From Streptomyces physcomitrii (GTDB lineage Bacteria; Actinomycetota; Actinomycetes; Streptomycetales; Streptomycetaceae): 64,000 nt of DNA. Below, one piece after another: positions 22,604-31,095 of this stretch (position 1 is the stretch's first letter; the number at the start of each line of letters is the position of its first letter). Below the pieces are notes generated by a model. The model did no database searches. It was given only the letters and a program-made list of their open reading frames with translations, and had not been told where the DNA came from. The stretch lies in NCBI RefSeq assembly GCF_012273655.1, contig NZ_JAAWWP010000029.1, positions 3,513 through 67,512 of the forward strand, written 5' to 3'. Both the position numbers and the translations under genes were made by a program.

Positions 22604-23853
22604 GCGTGGTGCTCCGCGGTGCGGGCTTCCAGCTCGGCGACCAGCTGGTGCGGGGTGGGCGTCTGCTGGTTCTCCTCGCGCAGGCGCTCGGCGGACTTCT
22701 TGAACGAGGCGTCCTCGATCAGCCGCTGCACGCTGTCCTTGAGGATGTCGGCGGTCAGCTCGGAGGCGTGTACGGCGAGGCCCGCACCGGCGTCCTGGAT
22801 GCTCATGGCCTTGTTCCACCAGTCGGCGTAGCGGATGGTGGGGATGAACTGCGGTACGGCGTTGGCCAGGGCGGTGCCGTAGGAGCCGAAGCCGCCGTGG
22901 TGGATGAGGACATCGGCGCTCGGCAGCAGGGCGTGCAGGGGGACGAAGTCGACCAGGCGGGTGTTGTCGGGTATCGAGGCGAGGGTCTCGATCTCCTCGG
23001 CCGGTACGGCGGCGACCACGTCGACGTCGAGTTCGCCGAGGGCGGTGATCATCTCGGCCAGCGGCATGAAGGTACCGCCGAGGGCCGCGCGCGCCGAGAC
23101 GCCGGAGGTGAGCACGACCCGGGGCCGCTCGGGCTTCTGGTGCAGCCAGGCGGGGATGTCGCTGGGGCCGTTGTAGGGCAGGTAGCGCACCGGCAACCGG
23201 TCGACGCCGATCGGGAGTTGGAGGCTGGTGGGGATCTGGTCGATGGTCCACCGGCCGGTGACGACGGACTCGTCGAACTCCTTGCCGTACCGCTTCAGGA
23301 TGCCGCCGAGCCAGTCGGCGAGCGGGTCCTCCCGGCGCGCCTCGGGCTGTTCGGCGAGCCGGGCCAGGAAGACCTCGCGCATCGTGGAGTAGATGTCGAT
23401 ACACCACAGCAGCCGGGCGTGGGCGGCGCCCGAGACCGTGGCGGCGACGGGGCCCGCGTAGGTGACCGGGTCCCAGATGACGAGGTCCGGCTGCCAGGAG
23501 CGGGCGTAGTCGATGAGTTCGTGGACCATGCAGTCGTTGTAGGTCTGGTAGGCGAACATCACGCTGACCTTGAACTTCATCAGCACCTGCTCCCAGGAGT
23601 GCGTGTCCAGGGAGGGCGCGGACCAGTCGGAGAGGGGGTTCTCCAGCGAGTCGCGGTTCTCGCGCAGCATGTCGTGCAGGTTGTGGTCGGTGCCGACGGA
23701 CACCGCGGTCAGGCCGGTGCTCTTGATCGCCTCGGTCAGTGCGGGGTTGCTGGCGACGTGGACCTCGTGGCCGGCGGCGGCCAGGGCCCAGGCCAGCGGA
23801 ACCATGGTGTACAGGTGCGACTTCTCGGACACCGTGGAAAAGAGGATGCGCAT
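22600..23853 (-). CDS. Macrolide glycosyltransferase (activator-dependent type)
   Basis: GT-B glycosyltransferase (GT1), 417 residues, expected to transfer the deoxysugar to the macrolide. The start MRILFSTVSEKSHLYTMVPLAWAL is typical of the EryCIII/DesVII/TylM2 group, which needs a cytochrome-P450-like activator partner. The donor-binding C-terminal half has LIHHGGFGSYGTAL near 315-330 and Asp-Gln-like contacts in PTIRYADWWNKA. ATG 23853 follows AAGGAAG. No activator gene (EryCII/DesVIII type) is adjacent, so it is elsewhere or dispensable. In a symmetric macrodiolide the enzyme would have to act twice, or act on the monomer. Confidence 0.9.
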   Translation of the reverse strand: MRILFSTVSEKSHLYTMVPLAWALAAAGHEVHVASNPALTEAIKSTGLTAVSVGTDHNLHDMLRENRDSLENPLSDWSAPSLDTHSWEQVLMKFKVSVMFAYQTYNDCMVHELIDYARSWQPDLVIWDPVTYAGPVAATVSGAAHARLLWCIDIYSTMREVFLARLAEQPEARREDPLADWLGGILKRYGKEFDESVVTGRWTIDQIPTSLQLPIGVDRLPVRYLPYNGPSDIPAWLHQKPERPRVVLTSGVSARAALGGTFMPLAEMITALGELDVDVVAAVPAEEIETLASIPDNTRLVDFVPLHALLPSADVLIHHGGFGSYGTALANAVPQFIPTIRYADWWNKAMSIQDAGAGLAVHASELTADILKDSVQRLIEDASFKKSAERLREENQQTPTPHQLVAELEARTAEHHA

Positions 23854-23963
23854 GGGTTCTTCCTTCGTGGGTCTGGGCCGGTCCCGGCGCCTCCCGCCGG
23901 ATGCGGGCGGACGCCGGTGGGTGCGGGTGGTTGCCGGTGGATCGGGGCGCGGGGGGTGGGGCT

Positions 23964-24746
23964 CTAGTGGAGGGGGTGTCCGGTGCGGGTGGCGGCGCGC
24001 AGGGTGTCGGTGAGGACACCGGCGACGGCCGCCTTCTGCTCCTGGAGGTAGAAGTGGCCGCCGGGAAAGACCTGGAGGGTGAAGGAGCCGGCGGTGTGCT
24101 CCTTCCAGGCGGCGACCTCCTCGATGGAGACCCGGTTGTCGCCGTCGCCGGTCAGGCCGACGATGTCGCAGGCCAGCTTCGGGCCGGGCCGGTAGCGGTA
24201 GGTCTCCGCGGCCTTGTAGTCGCTGCGCAGCGAGGGCAGGGTCAGCCGCAGCAGCTCGGCGTTGTCCAGGACCCGGTCGTCGGTGCCGCTGACGGCCTGG
24301 AGTTCGGCGATGATCCCGGCGTCGTCCATGCGGTGGATGCCCAGGCTGCGGTGCAGGGAAGGGGCCGGGCGGCCGGAGGCGAACAACACCGCGGGGACGA
24401 CGCCGAGTTCGTCTTCCAGCAGGCGTGCCACCTCGAAGCCGACGCTGGCGCCCATGCTGTGGCCGAACAGCGCCAGCGGCCCCTGGCCGGCGCTCGGGCG
24501 CAGCGCCTCGAACACCGCCTGCGCCAGCTCGTGGACGCTCTCCAGGGGGGTGTCGTGGCGCCGGTCCTGGCGGCCGGGGTACTGCACCGCCAGCGCCTGG
24601 ACGCTCGGGGGCAGCAGTGCGGACAGCGGCGCGTAGGAGCTCGCGGCGCCGCCCGCGTGGGGCAGGCAGACCAGGCGTACGGCGGCGTTCGGTCGGGGGT
24701 GGAAGCGGCGCAGCCACAGGCTTTCGTCGGCGGCGGGCAGGGCCAT
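23964..24746 (-). CDS. Type II thioesterase (editing)
   Basis: Stand-alone alpha/beta-hydrolase thioesterase of 260 residues that releases aberrant acyl groups from PKS carrier domains. The catalytic triad is visible: Ser97 in FGHSMGA, Asp201 or Asp203 in LTGDGDNRV, and His231 in FPGGHFYL. The oxyanion region CLPHAGGAASSY and QYPGRQDRR are family hallmarks. It starts 55 bases after the last PKS gene and is followed by the glycosyltransferase with a 110-base gap, so it belongs to the PKS transcript. Confidence 0.95.
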   Translation of the reverse strand: MALPAADESLWLRRFHPRPNAAVRLVCLPHAGGAASSYAPLSALLPPSVQALAVQYPGRQDRRHDTPLESVHELAQAVFEALRPSAGQGPLALFGHSMGASVGFEVARLLEDELGVVPAVLFASGRPAPSLHRSLGIHRMDDAGIIAELQAVSGTDDRVLDNAELLRLTLPSLRSDYKAAETYRYRPGPKLACDIVGLTGDGDNRVSIEEVAAWKEHTAGSFTLQVFPGGHFYLQEQKAAVAGVLTDTLRAATRTGHPLH

Positions 24747-24800
24747 GGTGGTTCTCGTTTCTCGCGTTCCGTGGGGGGCTCACGTGCGGTGCGGAGGTGG

Positions 24801-27800
24801 TCAGGTGCGGTGCGGGAGGCTGTCCAGCCAGTCCTCGATCGCCTGGGCGGTGGGGCTGGAGAAGTCCTCCATCATCGTGAAGTGGTTGCCGCGGACGTCG
24901 ACGATCTCGTGGGGCAGTTCCCAGAAGGAGCGCCAGTCCGGCAGGTCGGCCAGTTGCAGGGAGCCGGTGGACAGCGGCTCGGTGGCGCGGACCAGCAGGG
25001 TGGGCGTGGAGATCGGGTCCGGCTCCCAGGTGCCGAAGAGGTTCAGGTACCAGCCCATGGCGGACAGCCGGTCGTCGTCCATGGTCACGAAGACGCCCTC
25101 GCGTTCGGTCATGCCGTCCATCAGCGACAGGCCGAACTGGTTGAGGATGCTGCTCTTGGGCACGTAGGTGTCGACCAGGACGACGGCCGCGGGCGTGTGG
25201 CCCATGCGCTCCAGATGGCCCGCGGCGGCCTGGGCGAACCAGCCGCCCGCCGAGGACCCGAGCAGCACGATGGGCGCCCCGTCGGCGGCTTCGGCGACGG
25301 CCTCCGCCTGGGCGGCGACCACGGCCGCGGCGGTCTCGGGCAGGGGCTCGCCGCGGCCGAAGCCGGGCAGGGCGAGCGCGGAGACATCCCGGCGCCCGCG
25401 TAGCGAGGCCGCGAAGCGGGCGTACTGGTGGATGCCCGCGACGGCCAGGCAGGAGGAGAAGCAGAACAGGTGCTCGCGGGCCGGGCCCTTGCTCAGCCGT
25501 ACCGGCTTGGGCAGTTGCGGCAGTTCCGCGGGGGAGGCGAACCGGTCGCGCAGCGCGGCGGTGGCGTGCAGCAGGTCGAAGATCTCCTTCCATTTGCCGG
25601 TGGCGAAGGCCTGCGTGTACAGGGCGCTCAGCGTCGTCGACTCGCCACCCGCCGGTGCCGCCACCGCGCCGGCGGTGTCCCCGGCGGGTGCGCTGGTGCG
25701 GGCCGCGGCGAGGTCGGTGCGCAGCCGCTGGGCCAGCTCGGTGGGGCTCTGGTGGTCGAAGACGAGGGTGGCGGGCAGCCGCAGCCCGGTGGCGGCGGCG
25801 AGCCGGTTGCGCAGTTCGACCGCGGTGAGCGAGTCGAAGCCGGAGTCGACGAAGTCGTGCGTGGCGCCGATCGCCGAGGCGTCCGGATGGCCGAGGACCA
25901 CGGCGACCTGGGTACGTACCAACTCCACCAGGAGCGCGGTCTGTTCGTCCTCGTCCAGACCCGCGAGACGGGAGAGCAGCTCCGATCCGCCCGCGCCGGA
26001 ACCGGCCGTGGCGGCGGTGGTGCGGCGGGTGGCCGGGGTGCGCACCAGGTGGCGCAGCAGCAGCGGTACCGAACCGGCCGAGGCCCCGGCCCGCAGGGCG
26101 GCCATGTCCAGGCGCATCGGCACCAGGTGGGCGGTGCCCAGGGCCAGGCTGGTGTCGAGGAGTTCCATGCCCTGCTCGGCGCTGAGCGGGGCGATCCCGG
26201 AGCGGCTGGTGCCGGTGGCGGGCGTGGCGCCGGTCATCGAGCCGGGCTGCGCCCACAGGCCCCAGGCCAGGGAGTGGGCGGGCAGCTGCCGGGCCCTGCG
26301 GTGCTGGGCGAGGGCGTCCAGGAAGGCGTTGGCGGCGGCGTAGTTGCCCTGACCGGCGCCGCCGAGGACACCGGCGGCCGAGGAGTAGAGCACGAAGGCC
26401 GCGAGGTCCAGGTGCGCGGTGGCCTCGTGCAGGTGCCACGCCGCGTCCGCCTTGGGGCGCAGGACGGTGTCCACCTGCTCGGGGGTGAGCGAGGTGAGGG
26501 TCTTGTCGTCCAGGACGCCCGCGGTGTGGAAGACACCGGTCAGCGGGTGCGCGGCGGGCACCGAGGCGATCAGCGCGTCCAGCGCCTGCCGGTCGGCGAC
26601 GTCGCAGGCGGCCAGCGTCACCCGCGCGCCCAGCGCGGTCAGCTCCTCCCGCAGCCGCTCGGCGCCCTCGGCCTGCCCTCCGCGGCGGCTCGCCAGCAGC
26701 AGATGGCGGGCGCCGTGCGCGGTGACCAGGTGCCGGGCGAGCAGGGTGCCCAGCCCGCCGGTGGCGCCGGTGACCAGGACGGTGCCCTCGGCGTCGAGGG
26801 CGCGGGCCGGCTGCTGTTCGGTGTCCGCCTGGGCGCGCGCCAGACGCGGGGTGTGGAACTGCCCGGCGCGCAGAGCGAGTTGGGGTTCGCCCGTGGCCAG
26901 GGCGGCGGGCAGGGCGCGGAGCGAGGCCTCGTCCTCGTCCAGGTCCACCAGGACGAAGCGGTCGGGGCTCTCGGACTGCGCGGAGCGGATCAGCCCCCAC
27001 AGCGCGGCCTGCGCCAGATCACCGATGTCCTCGCCGGGACCGGTGGCGGTGGCGCCGCGGGTGACGAAGACCAGCCGGGAGGCGGCGAAACGCTCGTCGG
27101 CGAGCCAGCTCTGCGCCGCCGCCAGCGCGCCGTCGAGCGACTGCCGGACGGCGCCCGGCAGTTCGCCGGTGGCGGGCGGGCAGGTCAGCAGGGTGTGGAC
27201 GGGCACCGAGGTGCCGGACTCGGCCGCCGCGCCCAGGGCGTCGAGGTCCGCGTAGGACTCCAGGTGGACGCCCGCCGCGAAGAGCTCCTCGGTCACCTCC
27301 AGGGTGTCCTCGCCGATCATCGCGGCCCGGGTCACGGCGGGGGCTTCGGTGCTCCGGACCGGCCAGTCGAGGCGGAACAGGGCCTGGCTGGCGGCGGCGC
27401 GGGCGCCCCCCAGCTGCTCGCCGCTCATCGCGCGCAGCAGCAGCCCCTCGACGGTGGCCACCGGCGCGCCGGTGGTGTCGGCGAGGTCCAGGGCGACCGA
27501 GTCCTCGCCGGTCGGGGTGAGCCGTATCCGCAGGTCCTGGGCGCCGGTGGCGTGCAGGGACACCCCGGTGAAGGAGAACGGCAGCCGGCTCTGCTCGCTC
27601 TGCAGCGCGGGCGCCAGCGCGATGGTGTGCAGGCAGGCGTCGAGCAGCGCCGGATGCAGTCCGTACGCACCGGCCGCCGAGCGCTGCGGGGCGGGCAGCC
27701 GGATCTCGGCGTACACCTCCTCGCCGCGCCGCCAGGCGGTGTGCAGGCCCTGGAAGGCCTCGCCGTAGGCGAAGCCGCCCGCGGCGAAGCGCGCGTACAC

Positions 27801-30800
27801 CTCGCTGACGTCGATCTCCTCGGCGTCCGACGGCGGCCAGCTCGTCAGCTTCTCCCCGCCGCCGGTCGCGGTGGGGGAGAGGATGCCGGTGGCGTGCGCG
27901 GTCCACGGCTCGCCCAGGCCCGCGTCCTGCGGGCGGGAGTGGATGTGCAGTTCCCGGCGGCCGTCCGCGTCCGCCTCGCCCGCCCGCACCCGCAGCGTCA
28001 GCGCGCCGCGGGGCGCGAGGATCAGCGGGGCGCCCAGGGTGAGTTCCTCGACCTGGGCGCAGCCGACATGCTCGGCGGCCTGGACGGCCAGTTCGAGGAA
28101 GGCGGTCCCCGGCAGCAGCACGGTGTTGGCCACCGCGTGCCCGGCCAGCCACGGCTGCGCGCCCAGCGACAGGCGCCCGGTCAGCACCAGCGCGTCGGAG
28201 CCCGGCAGTTCGACCGCGGCCCCCAGCAGCGGGTGGCCGGCCTCGCCCAGGCCCGCCGCGGCCAGGTCACCGGCGCCCGCCGGGGAGTCCAGCCAGTAGC
28301 GCTCGCGCTGGAAGGCGTAGGTGGGCAGGTCCACCCGCCGCCCGCGGCCGGTGAAGAACCCACCCCAGTCCACGGTGGCGCCGTGTGCCCAGGCCCGGCC
28401 CAGACCGCTCAGCAGGGCCTCGGGCTCGGGCCGGTCGGCGCGCAGCAGCGGTACGAACACGCCCGCGCCCGCATCGGCCAGGCAGGACTGGCCCATGGCG
28501 GACAGTACCCCCGAGGGGCCGATCTCCACGAACCGGGTCACGCCCTGCCGCTCCAGATGAGCGATGCCGTCGGCGAACCGCACCGCCTGGCGCATGTGCG
28601 CCACCCAGTACGCGGCGTCGGCCAGCTCCGCCCCGGCCGTCTCACCGGTGACATTGGAGACCACGGGCAGCCGCGGCGCCTGGTAGCGCACCCGGCCCGC
28701 GATCCGGGCGAACTCGGCGAGCACCGGTTCCAGGAGCGGGGAGTGGGCCGCGACCTGGACGCTCAGCCGCTTGCTCTTGGCGCCGACCGCGGCCGCCACC
28801 TCCAGGACCGCTTCCTCGGCGCCGGAGATCACCGTGGCCTCGGGCCCGTTGACGGCGCCGAGACTCACCTCGTCCTCGCGGCCCCGGAGATGGGCCAGCA
28901 CCTTCTCCTCGGAGGCGGTCAGCGAGACCATCGCCCCGCCCTGGGCGACCTGCTGCATCAGCCGGGCCCGGGCGGCGGCCAGCGCGCAGCCGTCCTCCAG
29001 GGAGAACACCCCGGCCACCTGCGCGGCCGCCAGCTCGCCCACCGAGTGGCCGACCACGAAGTCCGGTACGAGCCCGAAGGACGCCACAAGGCGGAACAGC
29101 GACACCTCCAGCGCGAACAGCGCGGTCTGCGTGTACACCGTGCGGTCGAGGAGTTCCTTGTCGCCGCCGAAGACCACCTCGCGCAGCGGCAGCGGCACAT
29201 GTCCCGCAAGGTGTGTGTCCAGCGCGGCGCACACCTCGTCGAAGGCGGCCGCGAACACCGGGAACGCCTCGTACAACTCCCGCCCCATGCCCAGGCGTTG
29301 AGCGCCCTGCCCGGCGAAGAGGAAGGCGGTGCGGCCCGCGTCGGCCACCGCGCCCTCGACCTGGCCGGCGGCGATCTGCCGCAACCGGCCCACGAGTTCG
29401 TCCCGCCCGCCGCCGGCCACGGCCACCCGGTGGCCGAGCGCGGAACGGGTCAGCGCCAGCGAGTACCCGATGTCGGCCGCACTCGCCTCGGGCGCGGCCT
29501 CCACCCGCTCGGCCAGCCGCAGCGCCTGCGCCCTCAGCGCCTCCGGCGAGCGCGCCGAGAGCAGCCAGGGCACCACCGCGGTGGCGGAGGTGTCCTCCTG
29601 CGGCAGAGCGGCCGTTCCCCCGGGCGCCCCTTCGGGTGCCTCCGTGTCGGCGGCCGCCTCCTCGGCGGGTGCCTGTTCCAGGATGACGTGGGCGTTGGTG
29701 CCGCTGAAGCCGAAGGCGGAGACCGCGGCCCGGCGCGGCCTGCCCTCCACCACCGGCCAGGGGCGGGCCTCGGTGAGCAGCTCCACCGCGCCCGAGGCCC
29801 AGTCCACGCTCGGCGAGGGCTCCTCGGCGTGCAGGGTCTTGGGCAGGATGCCGTGGCGCAGGGCCATGACGGTCTTGATGACGCCGCCGACTCCGGCGGC
29901 GGCCTGGGTGTGCCCGATGTTCGACTTGAGCGAGCCGAGCCACAGCGGGTCGCCGCCGTCGCGGTCCTTGCCGTAGGTGGCCAGGAGCGCCCCGGCCTCG
30001 ATCGGGTCGCCGAGGGAGGTGCCGGTGCCGTGCGCCTCGACCGCGTCGACCTCGGCCGGGCCCAGGCCCGCGTCGGCCAGGGCCTGCTGGATCACCCGCT
30101 GCTGGGCGGGCCCGTTGGGCGCGGTCAGTCCGCTGCTGGCGCCGTCCTGGTTGGTGGCGCTGCCGCGCAGCACCGCGAGGACCTCGTGCCCGTTGCGGCG
30201 GGCCTCGGACAGCCGCTCCACCAGGAGCATGCCCACACCCTCGCCCCAGCCGGTGCCGTCCGCGGCCGCCGAGAAGGCCTTGCAGCGGCCGTCGGCGGCC
30301 AGCCCGCGCTGGCGGCTGAAGTCCACGAAGGCCACCGGCGTCGACATCACCATCGACCCGCCCACCAGCGCGAGCGAGCACTCGCCCCGGCGCAGCGCCT
30401 GCGCCGCCAGGTGCAGCGCGACCAGCGAGGACGAGCAGGCCGTGTCCACGGTGACCGCGGGGCCCTCCAGGCCGAAGGTGTAGGCGATCCGGCCGGAGGC
30501 GATGGAGCCCGAACCGCCGCTGCCGACATAGCCCTCGACATCCTCCGGCGCCTGCCGCAGCCGGGTGGCGTAGTCCTGGTACATCACGCCCGCGAAGACC
30601 CCGGTACGGCTGCCGCGCAGCCGCGCCGGGTCGATCCCGGCCCGCTCGAAGGCCTCCCAGCCGGTCTCCAGGAGCAGGCGCTGCTGGGGGTCCATGGCCA
30701 GGGCCTCGCGCGGGGAGATCCCGAAGAACGCCGGGTCGAAGTGGGCGGCCTCGTCGAGGAATCCGCCCTCGCGGGCGTAGCTGGTGCCCGGGGTGTCCGG

Positions 30801-31049
30801 GTCCGGGTCGTAGAGCGCGTCCAGGTCCCAGCCCCGGTCGCCGGGGAACATCGAGACGGCGTCGTGGCCGCCCGCCACCAGCTCCCACAGGTCCTCGGGC
30901 GAGGCGACCCCGCCCGGGTAGCGGCAGGCCATGCCGATGACGGCGATGGGCTCCTGGGCCCGGTCCTCGCTGTCCTTCAGGCGCTGGCGCGTACGCGCCA
31001 GATCCGTGGTCACCCGCTTGAGGTAGTCGCGGAGCTTTGCCTCGCTCAC
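24801..31049 (-). CDS. Modular type I PKS, module 7 plus thioesterase (KS-AT-DH-KR-ACP-TE)
   Basis: Final extension module and release enzyme, 2082 residues. An N-terminal docking coiled coil (1-32) precedes KS at 33-460 (active Cys at bases 30435-30437), AT 572-917, DH 934-1207, KR 1222-1667, ACP 1707-1777 (Ser in GFDSL at 25830-25832) and TE 1807-2080. The AT is malonyl-like overall (GHSVGE), but the usual HAFH is replaced by VAAH (28743-28754). The DH has the His and Asp but Asn instead of Gly in HxxxGxxxxP. The KR has the LDD motif (B type). The TE nucleophile is in GSSAGG instead of GHSAG, with the His in GNHF. In an elaiophylin-type pathway this TE would join two chains and close the macrodiolide. 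Start is GTG 31049. Confidence 0.95.
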   Translation of the reverse strand: MSEAKLRDYLKRVTTDLARTRQRLKDSEDRAQEPIAVIGMACRYPGGVASPEDLWELVAGGHDAVSMFPGDRGWDLDALYDPDPDTPGTSYAREGGFLDEAAHFDPAFFGISPREALAMDPQQRLLLETGWEAFERAGIDPARLRGSRTGVFAGVMYQDYATRLRQAPEDVEGYVGSGGSGSIASGRIAYTFGLEGPAVTVDTACSSSLVALHLAAQALRRGECSLALVGGSMVMSTPVAFVDFSRQRGLAADGRCKAFSAAADGTGWGEGVGMLLVERLSEARRNGHEVLAVLRGSATNQDGASSGLTAPNGPAQQRVIQQALADAGLGPAEVDAVEAHGTGTSLGDPIEAGALLATYGKDRDGGDPLWLGSLKSNIGHTQAAAGVGGVIKTVMALRHGILPKTLHAEEPSPSVDWASGAVELLTEARPWPVVEGRPRRAAVSAFGFSGTNAHVILEQAPAEEAAADTEAPEGAPGGTAALPQEDTSATAVVPWLLSARSPEALRAQALRLAERVEAAPEASAADIGYSLALTRSALGHRVAVAGGGRDELVGRLRQIAAGQVEGAVADAGRTAFLFAGQGAQRLGMGRELYEAFPVFAAAFDEVCAALDTHLAGHVPLPLREVVFGGDKELLDRTVYTQTALFALEVSLFRLVASFGLVPDFVVGHSVGELAAAQVAGVFSLEDGCALAAARARLMQQVAQGGAMVSLTASEEKVLAHLRGREDEVSLGAVNGPEATVISGAEEAVLEVAAAVGAKSKRLSVQVAAHSPLLEPVLAEFARIAGRVRYQAPRLPVVSNVTGETAGAELADAAYWVAHMRQAVRFADGIAHLERQGVTRFVEIGPSGVLSAMGQSCLADAGAGVFVPLLRADRPEPEALLSGLGRAWAHGATVDWGGFFTGRGRRVDLPTYAFQRERYWLDSPAGAGDLAAAGLGEAGHPLLGAAVELPGSDALVLTGRLSLGAQPWLAGHAVANTVLLPGTAFLELAVQAAEHVGCAQVEELTLGAPLILAPRGALTLRVRAGEADADGRRELHIHSRPQDAGLGEPWTAHATGILSPTATGGGEKLTSWPPSDAEEIDVSEVYARFAAGGFAYGEAFQGLHTAWRRGEEVYAEIRLPAPQRSAAGAYGLHPALLDACLHTIALAPALQSEQSRLPFSFTGVSLHATGAQDLRIRLTPTGEDSVALDLADTTGAPVATVEGLLLRAMSGEQLGGARAAASQALFRLDWPVRSTEAPAVTRAAMIGEDTLEVTEELFAAGVHLESYADLDALGAAAESGTSVPVHTLLTCPPATGELPGAVRQSLDGALAAAQSWLADERFAASRLVFVTRGATATGPGEDIGDLAQAALWGLIRSAQSESPDRFVLVDLDEDEASLRALPAALATGEPQLALRAGQFHTPRLARAQADTEQQPARALDAEGTVLVTGATGGLGTLLARHLVTAHGARHLLLASRRGGQAEGAERLREELTALGARVTLAACDVADRQALDALIASVPAAHPLTGVFHTAGVLDDKTLTSLTPEQVDTVLRPKADAAWHLHEATAHLDLAAFVLYSSAAGVLGGAGQGNYAAANAFLDALAQHRRARQLPAHSLAWGLWAQPGSMTGATPATGTSRSGIAPLSAEQGMELLDTSLALGTAHLVPMRLDMAALRAGASAGSVPLLLRHLVRTPATRRTTAATAGSGAGGSELLSRLAGLDEDEQTALLVELVRTQVAVVLGHPDASAIGATHDFVDSGFDSLTAVELRNRLAAATGLRLPATLVFDHQSPTELAQRLRTDLAAARTSAPAGDTAGAVAAPAGGESTTLSALYTQAFATGKWKEIFDLLHATAALRDRFASPAELPQLPKPVRLSKGPAREHLFCFSSCLAVAGIHQYARFAASLRGRRDVSALALPGFGRGEPLPETAAAVVAAQAEAVAEAADGAPIVLLGSSAGGWFAQAAAGHLERMGHTPAAVVLVDTYVPKSSILNQFGLSLMDGMTEREGVFVTMDDDRLSAMGWYLNLFGTWEPDPISTPTLLVRATEPLSTGSLQLADLPDWRSFWELPHEIVDVRGNHFTMMEDFSSPTAQAIEDWLDSLPHRT

Positions 31050-31095
31050 CGTTTACCGCCGTTCACGTCAGAAATCTCTTGCTTGCGGGCAGGGG

